DNA of 64,000 nt from Methanomicrobiales archaeon HGW-Methanomicrobiales-2 (GTDB lineage: Archaea > Halobacteriota > Methanomicrobia > Methanomicrobiales > Methanoculleaceae), in assembly GCA_002839645.1 (NCBI GenBank), contig PGYL01000001.1, positions 1 through 64,000 of the forward strand. The letters run 5' to 3'. This document shows positions 1 to 8,532 of this stretch, piece by piece. The position numbers and the translations under genes are program-made. The notes beneath the pieces are model-generated. The model was not told where the DNA came from. It worked only from the letters and a program-made list of their open reading frames with translations, and ran no database searches. Position 1 is the first letter of the stretch. Each line of letters opens with the position of its first letter.

Positions 1-98
1 ACCTGGTCCCATTCCGAACCCAGCAGTTAAGCCCTCTCACGTGATGTGTTGTACTGAGGTGCGAGAGCCCTCGGGAAGCACAACTCGCTGCTATTACC
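1..98 (+). rRNA. 5S ribosomal RNA, 3' part (5' end outside window)
   Basis: The first ~98 bases carry the conserved 5S core (CCATTCCGAACCCAGCAGTTAAGCC) and continue through the helix IV/V region to a 3' strand ending near TGCTATTACC. The 5' ~25 nt lie before the window, so this is probably the end of a 16S-23S-5S operon read rightward. The exact 3' end is estimated, because the pairing 5' strand is not visible. Confidence 0.9.
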
Positions 99-769
99 TC
101 CCTTTACACTGAAAACTGTTCTTCTTATATATGACTGTGCGAGCGCCAGTTATATGTCCCTGATCGTCCCTTTTGCGTAACGCACCTTTCTACAACAGTA
201 TCTTTTCACCGTCTGGTTCTATCGTCATACGCGAGCGGTAGCCGGCACGACCGGGTCTTCCCTTCCCGGCAGATATCCTGAAGACTGCTCTCAAAAAGCG
301 AACCGGATTGGGGGAGGGAAAGGAACGGCCTTTCCATCCCCTCTGAAACTCTCTTACAGCACCCTTCAGGGCATCCGGCACGATGCCCGATGCGACTCCT
401 CTCCGTCCTTTGGAGTCACGGGTGTTCCAGGATCTTACGTCGAAGAGAGGGTTTCAAACCATGTCTGGATCTCAAGATGTGCCGCACTGCGGTGGCACCA
501 TGCTATCTGTGTTTCTATATACTATTTAATTTTCGCCATTTGTCATGGTGATCTTATTTACCTGTCCCGGAGACCTGACGCGCTACGATACCGGCGGTGC
601 CTCCGGAGATTGTGCTTCCAGGATGTTTGCACCGTGGGACTGCCGTTCTTCCTGTATGCGGTGCAGTATCCGCGATAACACCCCCTCATCGGTGCGCTGA
701 GCGAGACAACCGGATCGATGCGACTTTCATCCGTGGTTCCCTCTCGCCATAGCCGTATGCAACCGGGGA
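99..769. other. Long intergenic stretch with no supported gene
   Basis: About 670 bases follow the 5S gene without a convincing ORF. A 63-codon minus-strand frame (190..381) has no recognisable family, poor composition and no ribosome binding site. An AT-rich patch around 510-530 (TTCTATATACTATTTAAT) resembles a promoter, but nothing recognisable lies downstream of it. I see no tRNA cloverleaf here. Confidence 0.5.
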
Positions 770-1207
770 TTACACGACCACAAGTTTTGCCGCTTTCTGC
801 TTCTCCCCCTGGAAGATCTCGCTGAGTTCGAAGAGGACGCCCGTATCGAGGTGCCGCTCCGCCAGGACAAAGACATCTCCCTCCTCCGTGGCAAAGTGCG
901 CCTCGATATCCCCTCTCAGGCTGACGAGCGCCGGCATCCAGGCATCGCCCCTGAGCGGGATCCGCTCAAACCGGGCAAGCGCCTCACGGACCTGCGAGTG
1001 CTCCTCAAGCGAACGCCGGATCTCCTCCGGCACCCGATCGCGCAGGTATGCATACAGTGTGGCCTCCTCCGCATACATATGTCCCGGCAGTTCACGGCGG
1101 AGCGTGATGCACCGGACATCCCGGGTTTCAGGGTTGCTCTCGAGTTCATCGAAGAGGTTCCTGATCAGGTCGTGGTCGTCCCGGATCAACTCAAGAATAT
1201 GTGGCAT
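770..1207 (-). CDS. Hemerythrin HHE domain protein 1
   Basis: A 145-residue four-helix-bundle protein of the hemerythrin/HHE cation-binding family, expected to bind a di-iron centre and so O2, NO or iron in the cytoplasm. The ligands can be traced: H12 (DDHDL), H43 with E47/E48 (GHMYAEE), H70 (EEHSQ) and H104 with E108 (HFATEE). The start at MPHILE is preferred over one 8 codons upstream because GGAGG lies 6 nt before it. It is the last of three HHE genes in a row on this strand and the most diverged of them. Its physiological partner is unknown; oxygen or nitrosative stress protection is an inference. Confidence 0.88.
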   Translation of the reverse strand: MPHILELIRDDHDLIRNLFDELESNPETRDVRCITLRRELPGHMYAEEATLYAYLRDRVPEEIRRSLEEHSQVREALARFERIPLRGDAWMPALVSLRGDIEAHFATEEGDVFVLAERHLDTGVLFELSEIFQGEKQKAAKLVVV

Positions 1208-1291
1208 ACATGGCCTCCGTCCGGAGAGCAATGGGAGGTATGGCAGATAACAATTTCGCAGGGTTCAAACCCGTTATCAGTTTCCGGCCGG

Positions 1292-1322
1292 AAAAAAAAT
1301 AGGAGCACCGGTGCCGCGCACC
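1292..1322 (-). terminator. Hairpin plus T8 tract after HHE gene 2
   Basis: Read on the minus strand, a small GGTGC/GCACC stem (1310-1322) is followed by eight consecutive T (1299-1292), about 30-50 nt past the stop of the second HHE gene. T tracts are the main archaeal termination signal, so this may separate HHE 2 from HHE 1. Confidence 0.5.
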
Positions 1323-1347
1323 TCTCCGCATCGGTTCGCTCGCTCGC

Positions 1348-1797
1348 TCAACGCGCCGCAACCGGGAGCGCGGCCTTCTTTGCGTCTTCGTAACTGCCTC
1401 CGAGGCTTGAGAGCTCGTCGCTGCTCATCTTCTGCTGCATCTCTGGGAAGATCTTATCCTCCTCCTCGCTGATGTGGTGCTCCACGTTCTCCTGGATCAC
1501 CGTCAGTTTCGCCACCCAGACATCCTCCTTTGATGTGGACGCGCTGTCGAGCTGGCCAAGCAGCGTCTTGACCGCGTTGTGCTCCTCGATCGCCTCGAGG
1601 GCCATTTCCTGCATCCCCGACTCCATGAGCCTCGGGTAAAGCGCCTGCTCCTCCCCGATCATGTGCGGTATGAGGTTCTCCTTTAAAGAGTTGTACTTCT
1701 GCTCACGGTTGCTCGTGCCCTTGCTTGAGAGTTCCGAGAGTTGCGAGAGCACCATTTTGTGCTCCTGTTTCAGGATATCAATAACATTCTGCGCCAT
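1348..1797 (-). CDS. Hemerythrin HHE domain protein 2
   Basis: A 149-residue HHE-family protein. Likely di-iron ligands are H13 (KQEHK), H45 with E49 (PHMIGEE), H73 (EEHNA), and H107 with E111-E113 (HHISEEED). The start at MAQNVIDILK is chosen because a GGGGGAG Shine-Dalgarno-like stretch sits just upstream and because the N-terminus then matches HHE protein 3 (MGQNILNLLRQEH). Clearly a duplicate of HHE 3, which lies just upstream. The function of binding O2, NO or Fe is inferred from the family. Confidence 0.9.
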   Translation of the reverse strand: MAQNVIDILKQEHKMVLSQLSELSSKGTSNREQKYNSLKENLIPHMIGEEQALYPRLMESGMQEMALEAIEEHNAVKTLLGQLDSASTSKEDVWVAKLTVIQENVEHHISEEEDKIFPEMQQKMSSDELSSLGGSYEDAKKAALPVAAR

Positions 1798-1880
1798 ATG
1801 ACCACTCCCCCTGACAGGGAGGCCTGCATGGACAGTCACGATATATATGCATTATGCCCGGATCCGGGAGACCGCAGGAG

Positions 1881-2330
1881 TCACCTGAGCGGTCGCAGGT
1901 GGGCCTTCCCCTTCGCCTCCTCGAACCGGTTGCCGATACGCAGGAGGAGGGCATCGTCCATCTTCTGCCTGGCTTCCGGGAAGACCGTCTTCTCTTCCCG
2001 GTCGACATGGCCCCTCACCGCCTCCTGGAGTTTCGAGATCGCGTCGACCCAGTCCTCTTCGTCGGCCGTTGAGATGCTGTTTAACCGGTCGACGAGCGCC
2101 TGGATGATCTTATGCTCTTCCCGCGACCCTGCCGTGAGGTCATGCAGCCCCTGCTCTTCGAGCCGCGGATAGAAGACCCGTTCCTCGCCGGCCATGTGCG
2201 GCAGAAGGGTGTTCTTCATCTGGTTGAACAACTCTGCCCGGTCACGGATCTCCCTCTGCTGGAGTTCCCCCAGTTGCATCAGCATCTTCGCATGTTCCTG
2301 CCGTAAGAGATTGAGTATGTTCTGCCCCAT
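1881..2330 (-). CDS. Hemerythrin HHE domain protein 3
   Basis: A 149-residue HHE-family protein, the first gene of the hemerythrin trio and a close paralogue of HHE 2 over its whole length (same size; LxxQEHxxMLxQLxEL start; PHMxGEExxxYPRL centre; VxxEExxVFPE C-terminal motif). The frame stays open far upstream, but those residues look non-coding. ATG 2330 has a GGGGGGATAGAG leader and a TATA-like GTTTTTATC about 40 nt earlier. The di-iron ligands are present as in its neighbours. Confidence 0.9.
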   Translation of the reverse strand: MGQNILNLLRQEHAKMLMQLGELQQREIRDRAELFNQMKNTLLPHMAGEERVFYPRLEEQGLHDLTAGSREEHKIIQALVDRLNSISTADEEDWVDAISKLQEAVRGHVDREEKTVFPEARQKMDDALLLRIGNRFEEAKGKAHLRPLR

Positions 2331-2488
2331 CTCTATCCCCCCCGTATCGATGCCCCCGGAGTATGCATCTGATAAAAACGTATGGTGTGCCCGATATTCA
2401 GGATAGATTCTCTTCCGAATCCCGGGGAAAGCACCCGGAGGTCTCCGGAAACGTCCTCTCCGCGGTGCGGCAGAGCCTGCCGGATACC

Positions 2489-2497
2489 CATAAATGG
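2489..2497 (+). promoter_or_regulatory. TATA-like box for the permease gene
   Basis: CATAAATGG lies about 25-30 nt before ATG 2521, which would give a near-leaderless transcript. This argues against the upstream ATG at 2494, which falls inside the box. Confidence 0.4.
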
Positions 2498-2520
2498 TGC
2501 AGGCACATAGGGTTATACGT

Positions 2521-3834
2521 ATGCTGGAAAAGGAACCGGACGCCCCGAATCCCGGCACGAAACTCCGGCGCGAACTCGGGCTGCCTGCAGTCACTCTCTC
2601 GGGTGTGGGGATCATACTCGGGGCCGGGATCTACGCCCTGCTCGGGGAAGCGGCCGGGATGGCCGGCAACGCCGTCTGGCTGACGTTCGCCATCGCCGCC
2701 ACCATCGCCGCGTTCAGCGCCCTCGCCTATGCCGAGCTCTCGTCGATGTATCCCCGTGCAAGCGCTGAGTTCGAGTATGTCTCGAACGCCTTCGGGCGGA
2801 GGCTTGCGTTCGTCGTCGGGTGGCTGATCATCTTCTCCGGCATCCTCGGCGCCGCAACCGTCTCGCTCGGGTTTGCCGGGTACTTCTCGGATCTGGTCGG
2901 CTTTCCGGTCATCCCTTCAGCAATTCTGATCATCCTCGTCCTCGCCGGGATACTTCTCTACGGCATCAAGGAGACCGCCCGGGTCGCTATCGCCCTGACC
3001 CTCATCGAGGTTGGGGGCATCGTCATGGTCATCCTGATCGGCCTCCCGTATCTTGGGCAGGTGGATTACCTCGATATGCCGCAGGGAGTCCCGGGGCTCC
3101 TGCAGGCGTCCGCACTCGTCTTCTTCGCCTACATGGGGTTTGAGGAGATGGTAAAACTCTCCGAGGAGACGCGGAACCCGGAGCGAACCATCCCCCTCGC
3201 CCTGATTATCGCACTTGTCATCTCGGTCGTCCTCTATATCCTGGTATCTCTCGCCGCCGTCTCGGTCGTCGGCGCCGAGCAACTCGCCGCCTCCCGGGCA
3301 CCCTTCGCCGACGTCGCAGCTGTCGCCATCGGTCCCGCGGCGTTCACCATCATCTCCGTCATCGCCCTCTTTGCCACCGCAAACACCGCCCTCCTGATGA
3401 TGATGGCGTCGTCCCGGATCATCTACGGCATGGCCTCTTCCTTCTCGCTCCCTTCTTTCTTCGCCCGGGTGCATCCCCGGACACGAACGCCCTGGACGGC
3501 CATCGTCGCCGTTGCGCTCGCCTCCATGGTCTTCCTCTTTGCCGGCGAGATCGATTTCGTTGCGAACATCACGAACTTCACGCTCTTTGTGACATTCGTC
3601 TTCATCAACGCATCCGTGATCCTGCTCCGGTACCGTGCCCCGGATGTCGTCCGGCCCTTCCGGATACCGGGAACCATAGGGTCCCTCCCGATCATCCCGG
3701 TCGTCGGCATCATTTCAAGCCTCTTCCTCCTCGTCCAGTTAGACTCCCTGGTGCTGCTGGTCGGCGGAGCGCTGGTCGTTTTCGGTGCAGGGATTGCATT
3801 GCTCGGGGAGCAGGGGTCTGGCGGGGCGGCGTGA
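2521..3834 (+). CDS. APC-superfamily amino acid permease
   Basis: A 437-residue membrane transporter of the amino acid-polyamine-organocation superfamily, with about twelve hydrophobic helices. The N-terminal helix has the family signature GVGIILGAGIYALLG (broken first helix, substrate site), and the FAYMGFEEM helix 6 region with the following EETRNPERTIPLAL cytoplasmic loop is typical. It probably imports an amino acid by cation symport or exchange; the substrate cannot be read from sequence. The start at MLEKEPD is favoured over ATG 2494 by the TATA position. It is transcribed divergently from the hemerythrin genes. Confidence 0.88.
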   Translation: MLEKEPDAPNPGTKLRRELGLPAVTLSGVGIILGAGIYALLGEAAGMAGNAVWLTFAIAATIAAFSALAYAELSSMYPRASAEFEYVSNAFGRRLAFVVGWLIIFSGILGAATVSLGFAGYFSDLVGFPVIPSAILIILVLAGILLYGIKETARVAIALTLIEVGGIVMVILIGLPYLGQVDYLDMPQGVPGLLQASALVFFAYMGFEEMVKLSEETRNPERTIPLALIIALVISVVLYILVSLAAVSVVGAEQLAASRAPFADVAAVAIGPAAFTIISVIALFATANTALLMMMASSRIIYGMASSFSLPSFFARVHPRTRTPWTAIVAVALASMVFLFAGEIDFVANITNFTLFVTFVFINASVILLRYRAPDVVRPFRIPGTIGSLPIIPVVGIISSLFLLVQLDSLVLLVGGALVVFGAGIALLGEQGSGGAA

Positions 3835-3921
3835 CGGCAGAATAAATCGAGGGGTGGTGACGATCTATCCTGCCGGGCAGTTGATCGCCGGGATGTGGGG
3901 GCGGTGCCCCCGGACGACCGC

Positions 3922-5439
3922 CTAAACTCCCCTCTTCTCCGCCTGATAATGCTCGACCGGGCCGATCGCTTCCAGTTTCCCGTTTGAGAGGACGGAGATG
4001 GCGCCGTGGCCGCAGGCGACCAGGCACCGGCGGCCGGTCGGGGCAAGTTCCTCATCGAGGTCCCGGATCATCTCAAGCAACGCCTTCCTCTCCTGGCGTG
4101 CGCAGTCGCTGTCGACGTTGACCGACGTCACCAGGAAGTCGGCCAGCGAGTTGTAGTGTTTCCGGTCCTCATCGAGGCTCCCGAAATTGATCAGCGTGTC
4201 CGCGGTGAAGATGATCCCGTGCCCGGGACAGAAGAGGTAGACCTGACCGTGCATGTGCCCGCCCAGGGACTCAAGGACCTCGAACTCAAGGTCGTGGACC
4301 GTAAAGCGGGCAAGGATGGGGAAGATCGAGCGCGTGCCGATCTTCTCCTCCGGGAAGACTTCGAGGTTCTCCGGCGGGGTGAAGTGCGAGAAGAGGTTGA
4401 TGACGGTCGTGTAGACCTCTTCGAGGATCGAGGACTCGCTGCGCGACCCGTAGGCCCGGTTCGCCCGGCGGATGATCTCCCGCGACCCGGTGTGCGTATA
4501 CGATGTTGCGTCAAAGAGCCCGCCCGCCCCGCAGTGGTCCGCATCGGCATGGGTGATGTAGATCCTCTTGATCTTTTTGAGATCGCCAAGGCCGTAGTGC
4601 TGGAACATCCGCACGGCATCCTCGTGGTAGATCCCGTATCCGGTATCGATCATGACGGTCTCCTCCGGGGCGCGGAGCAGGAAGATGCTCCCGCCGCCAG
4701 GCGTCTGGAAGCAGAAGACCTCGACGTCGTCGCTGATCGGGATGCGCTGGACATCCGCGTAGAACCGGTCTCCGGTAGTGTTCTTGAGCGTCCTTCCCGT
4801 GAGGAGGATGCACTCGAAGACCTCCCTTGGGTCCTGACCGAGGCTGTTGAGTTCCTGGACGATGTGATTGACGTCCTGGAGGAGGGAGAGCAGGAACTCG
4901 TCCTCGGCCGTCCCGATCAGCCCCCGCACCGCCTGGGCGAACCTGACATAGAAGACGGTGTCGTCGAGGTTCTCGCCGGTCGTGTCGTACTCGAGGATAT
5001 CGAGGCGGTATTGTGATTTCAGCCTGTCGAGCAGGCTCTCCACGATCGCGGTCTCTTCGACGTTTAAACTGATGGTGACCCTGCCGGAGTCGCACCGCCG
5101 TTCGTCGAAATCGATGTAGGCGATGTTTGCCCCCGCCCCCGTGATGTAGGTGAGAAGTTCGAAGAGGGACCCGGGCTGATGCGGGACGTATACGGTGAAT
5201 CTCAGAAACCCGAGCGTGGGGAGCGATTCCTGGAGGTAGCCGATCGCATGGAGGTCTTCCTTTATCCGGCAGTACCCCTCCGGTGTGGCGGTCACCTCGA
5301 AGAAGACGGTGACGGGATCGATCCTGCGGTCGAACTGGATGCGGTTGATGTTGCCCGCATACGACTTGATGATCTCGGCCGCGCGGTGCAGCGCGCCCGG
5401 TTCGTCGGGCATTCTGGTGACGAAGGAGTATTTGTTCAC
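3922..5439 (-). CDS. Tandem ACT domain plus metallo-beta-lactamase fold protein
   Basis: A 505-residue fusion. Residues ~3-70 and ~77-150 are two ACT domains (first MPDEPGALHRAAEI, second HQPGSLFELLTYITG), small-molecule sensor modules usually specific for amino acids. Residues ~235-490 form a metallo-beta-lactamase fold with the THADADHCGAGG metal motif, a GGHMHGQVYLF segment, and a late CGHGA. The reaction is unknown; ACT modules suggest allosteric control by an amino acid. The GTG start at 5439 is chosen because AGGTGA lies just upstream and a TATA box (ATTTATATAAA, 5466-5456) ends ~17 nt before it. An ATG at 5487 would lie upstream of that promoter. Confidence 0.85.
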   Translation of the reverse strand: MNKYSFVTRMPDEPGALHRAAEIIKSYAGNINRIQFDRRIDPVTVFFEVTATPEGYCRIKEDLHAIGYLQESLPTLGFLRFTVYVPHQPGSLFELLTYITGAGANIAYIDFDERRCDSGRVTISLNVEETAIVESLLDRLKSQYRLDILEYDTTGENLDDTVFYVRFAQAVRGLIGTAEDEFLLSLLQDVNHIVQELNSLGQDPREVFECILLTGRTLKNTTGDRFYADVQRIPISDDVEVFCFQTPGGGSIFLLRAPEETVMIDTGYGIYHEDAVRMFQHYGLGDLKKIKRIYITHADADHCGAGGLFDATSYTHTGSREIIRRANRAYGSRSESSILEEVYTTVINLFSHFTPPENLEVFPEEKIGTRSIFPILARFTVHDLEFEVLESLGGHMHGQVYLFCPGHGIIFTADTLINFGSLDEDRKHYNSLADFLVTSVNVDSDCARQERKALLEMIRDLDEELAPTGRRCLVACGHGAISVLSNGKLEAIGPVEHYQAEKRGV

Positions 5440-5455
5440 CTGGTTCACCTGATGG

Positions 5456-5466
5456 TTTATATAAAT
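5456..5466 (-). promoter_or_regulatory. TATA box for the ACT/MBL gene
   Basis: ATTTATATAAA on the minus strand is a strong archaeal TATA match. Transcription would begin near 5435-5440, almost at the GTG start codon, implying a leaderless or near-leaderless mRNA. Confidence 0.6.
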
Positions 5467-5577
5467 GGGTGGTCGTCCTATAAGCACCTTTTCCAGGAGT
5501 TATAGGGTTGGAATGAGCAAATAGGGGGTTTAATGCATGACCTATGGTTTTGCTGCCGCGAGCGCGGCAGGGCCCGG

Positions 5578-6084
5578 CTACGCCGGGACGAGCCTCGAGC
5601 GCACCGTCTCCGCCCAGGCCCGGACAGCCTCCCAGTTGCGGAGGTCTCCCGTCTTTGCCCGGATGAGCTTGATGATTGTGCGGTCCGTGAAGGATAAGCG
5701 ACTGCTCTCCAGTTTTCCCGGGAAGATGCCGATATCTATGGGGTTCACGAGCATCCTGACCTGGTCCATCGATGCTTCCGCCTTCCTGAGTATCTCGGGC
5801 CCCCCGTCCGCGACCGTCAGCCCCACGGTAAAGTAGGCGACCGGGATGCTGCGCAGGTCCTGCTGGTTCTGCTCGATGAAGACCTGCGCTTCCGGGAGCC
5901 ATTTCCCCATGTAGATCGGGCTCCCGATGATGGCCGCCCGATACGGGGAGAGGTTCTGGACATCGCTCACCGGCAAAACATCGACGTCATCGCCTGCCTT
6001 TCGGAGTTCATCGCCGATCGCTTCCGCCACCTCTGCGGTCGAGCCGTAGCGGGTGGCATACGCAACGAGAATCTTATCTGCCAT
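5578..6084 (-). CDS. Flavodoxin-domain protein (HemG/flavodoxin-like)
   Basis: A 168-residue flavodoxin-fold protein. The N-terminus has the FMN phosphate-binding loop in an ATRYGSTAEVAEAIG context, followed by a second loop at IIGSPIYMGKW, typical of long-chain flavodoxins resembling protoporphyrinogen oxidase HemG (flavodoxin_5). It would carry electrons or act as a small flavin oxidoreductase in the cytosol; the partner is not evident. A perfect inverted repeat (CTGCCGCG/CGCGGCAG, 5553-5570) lies just past the stop. The TPR gene is divergent on the other side. Confidence 0.88.
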   Translation of the reverse strand: MADKILVAYATRYGSTAEVAEAIGDELRKAGDDVDVLPVSDVQNLSPYRAAIIGSPIYMGKWLPEAQVFIEQNQQDLRSIPVAYFTVGLTVADGGPEILRKAEASMDQVRMLVNPIDIGIFPGKLESSRLSFTDRTIIKLIRAKTGDLRNWEAVRAWAETVRSRLVPA

Positions 6085-6172
6085 AGTAGAGCTATCTCTC
6101 GTTCGACCGGTCTTAAACGTTCCCGGAGGATACGGGTTAGGTTCTTATGGGTTGGTCTCCCCCATAGGTCCG

Positions 6173-6814
6173 ATGGCGACTAGAGAAGAGGGTGCCGGAG
6201 CATGGTACCACAGAGGTCAGGCTCTCTGCAACACCAGAAACTACGACGAGGCAGCCGTCTGTTACGACAAAGCCCTTGAACTCTCCCCCGACGACCCTGT
6301 TCTATGGAGGCGGAAGGGGTTTGCGCTCCTCAAAGCCGGTCGCTATGACGAGGCGGTCGCCTGTTTCGACCGGGCGCTCGCTCTCGAGCCCGAAGATCCG
6401 ACGGCCTGGCAGAGAAAGGGATACGCTCTCGCCCACCTCGGCAGGAGCGAAGACGCCGTCGCCTGCTGTGAGAAGGCGCTCACGCTGGACCCGCAGCATA
6501 TCCTCGCCTGGCAGAGCAGGGGCTGGGTGCTCGGGGTCATGTGCAGGTATGATGAGGCGGCGGCCTGCTACGAGGCAGTACTCGCGATCGACCCGGACCG
6601 GGAGTCCGCGGCCTGGCACCGGGAGCGGATGCGGGAGAAGAAGGATCTCGCGGCGCTCGCAGCCGAGATCCGGGAGGCCGAGCGGTTCGTCGATGTGCCG
6701 GCCTGTATCCGGGAAGTGATCGCGGAGAGGGATTACGAGAATGCCGGGCTCGCGCGGTCGGTGCTCCGCGAACTGGTCGGGCGGGCGGAGACGTTGGCGG
6801 CCCCCCGTTCATGA
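6173..6814 (+). CDS. Tetratricopeptide repeat (TPR) protein
   Basis: A 213-residue soluble protein with four successive 34-residue TPRs in the first ~145 residues, each carrying a YDEAxxCxDxALxxxP-type helix (ACYDKAL, ACFDRAL, ACCEKAL, ACYEAVL). A charged C-terminal helical segment of ~60 residues follows. TPRs are protein-protein scaffolds; no partner is encoded alongside. The start at MATREEG is chosen because residues from the upstream in-frame ATG (6053) overlap the flavodoxin gene and have no TPR character. Confidence 0.85.
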   Translation: MATREEGAGAWYHRGQALCNTRNYDEAAVCYDKALELSPDDPVLWRRKGFALLKAGRYDEAVACFDRALALEPEDPTAWQRKGYALAHLGRSEDAVACCEKALTLDPQHILAWQSRGWVLGVMCRYDEAAACYEAVLAIDPDRESAAWHRERMREKKDLAALAAEIREAERFVDVPACIREVIAERDYENAGLARSVLRELVGRAETLAAPRS

Positions 6815-6835
6815 AAAAGAGGGAGCCCGTCCCTC
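6814..6835 (-). terminator. Hairpin plus T5 after gltX, between convergent genes
   Basis: GAGGGA/TCCCTC (6819-6824 with 6830-6835) forms a 6-bp stem with a 5-nt loop in the 28-bp gap between convergent TPR and gltX genes. On the minus strand it is followed directly by TTTTT. It would end the long leftward superoperon. Confidence 0.6.
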
Positions 6836-6842
6836 CGCTTCC

Positions 6843-8528
6843 TCACCGGTGCGCGAAGTACGCGCTCACCCGGCCGTTGTCCGCCGAGTCGATCCGCGCA
6901 AACCCGATCCGCTCGAACTGGACGACACGGTCCACCTCACCGGCGACCAGGGGTTCGCAGAACCCTTCGAGACTTCCGTCCTGCCGCAGAAGGGTGCAGG
7001 GGAGTTTCGCGTCCGCCGGCAGCCACTGGACGATCGGCGCCTTTTCGCGCCGGGCATCCTCGAGTGCGTCGCCCGCGTAGGATACGTGCGGTTCATCCCC
7101 ATCCCACGCGATCCTGATATTGTAGAGGTCTTTTAGGCGGATCATGCTCCGGCCCTCGATATCCGCTTTCGGGAGGAGCACCCTTCCGGCGGTGACGAGG
7201 GTGCGGACCCCCCGGGAGGGATCGTTCGGGTGCAGGGCCGCGTGGGCCTCGTGGAGAGGAGCGCCCTCAACGGTGACCTCCACCGGGTCGGGCACGAAGA
7301 AGTAGCGGTTCGCCTTCGGGTCGACGAGTTCCTTGTTCCGTGAGTAAAGGTTCTCCCACGAGAACGATATGTCGGTCTCCCCGGCGCCGATATCGATCAT
7401 GGCGTTCCTGACTGCCTCGGGCTCAATCCCCCGGCGTGCGATTGCCCGCATCGTCCCGAGGTGAATGTCGTCCCAGCCGGTGTAGGTGCCGTTGTTGATC
7501 CCCTCGCGCATCCCCGATGTCGAGAGGACGACGCCCGATATTCCCATCCGGCCGTAGTGGCGGTAGAACGGCGGCTTCCAGCCGAAGTAGTCGAAGATAT
7601 AGCGCTGTCTCCGCGTATTCGCGATATGGTCCTTCCCGCGGATCACGTGGGTGATCCCGAGCAGGTGATCGTCTACCGCGACCGAGAAGTTCATCAGCGG
7701 AAAGACCGTGTTGTCCACTCTCGGGTGGAGGGGCGCGTTCACGATCCGCATCGCGGAGTAGTCCCGCATCGCCGGGTCGGGGTGGGTGAGTTCCGTCTTC
7801 ACCCGGACGGTCACGTCCCCCTCGTAGAACTCTCCGTCAAGCATCTGCTGCCAGAGTTCGAGGTTCTCCTCGACCGGCCGCTCCCGGCAGGGGCAGGCCT
7901 TCCCCTTGAGTTTGAGTTCCCTGAAGCGCTCTGCATCACAGACACAGACGTAGGCGCCGCCGAGCTCGATGAGTTTCCTGCACCAGTCGTAGTAGATATC
8001 GAGCCTGTCGCTCTGGTAGACGATATCGGTGATCCCGAGCCCCAGCCACGCGATATCTTCCTGCACCATGGCATATGCCCCGGGATCGACCCTCCTTGGA
8101 TCGGTATCCTCGATACGGAGGACATACCGGCCCCCATACCGCCTGACATAGTAGTCGTTTAAGATGGAGGCCCGGGCATGCCCGAGGTGCAGCGGACCGC
8201 TGGGGTTGGGTGCAAACCGCATCACCACACCGTTCTCGGCGCCCTCGAGGGCAGGGAGTTCCCTTGTGTGCTCGTGCGTCTCGGTGAGTTCGTCGAGGAG
8301 TTCGGGGGCGATCTCCAAGAGACGGCTCTTCCGGTCGGCCTGGCTCATTGCCGCCACCTCCGCGATAGCCTTTCCCGCGAGCGCTCCTATCTCCCGGGCC
8401 CGGCTCCGGAACTCGGGATGCTTGCCGAGCACCGTGCCGATGACCGTCCCGCTTTTTGGGATCCCGTCGTGCTTCACCGCGTTCTGCAGGGCGTAGATGA
8501 AGAGCAGATGCTCGATATCAGTGTCCAT
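6843..8528 (-). CDS. gltX: Glutamyl-tRNA synthetase, archaeal type
   Basis: A 561-residue class I synthetase charging tRNA-Glu (and possibly tRNA-Gln, to be amidated afterwards, as in most archaea). An archaeal N-terminal extension of ~95 residues precedes the Rossmann domain, which opens with RFAPNPSGPLHLGHARAS; the HIGH-like HLGH is at ~114-117. A CxC...C element (CVCDAERF...ACPCRERP) lies in the inserted domain, and the KMSKS-equivalent loop reads VLSTSGMREGI, an unusual form. The C-terminal beta-barrel anticodon-binding part is present. It is the last gene of the superoperon, 4 bp after the prenyl synthase. Confidence 0.95.
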   Translation of the reverse strand: MDTDIEHLLFIYALQNAVKHDGIPKSGTVIGTVLGKHPEFRSRAREIGALAGKAIAEVAAMSQADRKSRLLEIAPELLDELTETHEHTRELPALEGAENGVVMRFAPNPSGPLHLGHARASILNDYYVRRYGGRYVLRIEDTDPRRVDPGAYAMVQEDIAWLGLGITDIVYQSDRLDIYYDWCRKLIELGGAYVCVCDAERFRELKLKGKACPCRERPVEENLELWQQMLDGEFYEGDVTVRVKTELTHPDPAMRDYSAMRIVNAPLHPRVDNTVFPLMNFSVAVDDHLLGITHVIRGKDHIANTRRQRYIFDYFGWKPPFYRHYGRMGISGVVLSTSGMREGINNGTYTGWDDIHLGTMRAIARRGIEPEAVRNAMIDIGAGETDISFSWENLYSRNKELVDPKANRYFFVPDPVEVTVEGAPLHEAHAALHPNDPSRGVRTLVTAGRVLLPKADIEGRSMIRLKDLYNIRIAWDGDEPHVSYAGDALEDARREKAPIVQWLPADAKLPCTLLRQDGSLEGFCEPLVAGEVDRVVQFERIGFARIDSADNGRVSAYFAHR

Positions 8529-8532
8529 GGTG

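Noticed and set aside
190-381. 63-codon minus-strand ORF after the 5S rRNA
   Set aside because: No family, no ribosome binding site and a composition typical of random GC-rich sequence.
5553-5570. CTGCCGCG-CGCGGCAG palindrome between flavodoxin and ACT/MBL genes as an intrinsic terminator
   Set aside because: Perfect inverted repeat but no T tract on either strand, so it cannot be called a terminator with confidence.
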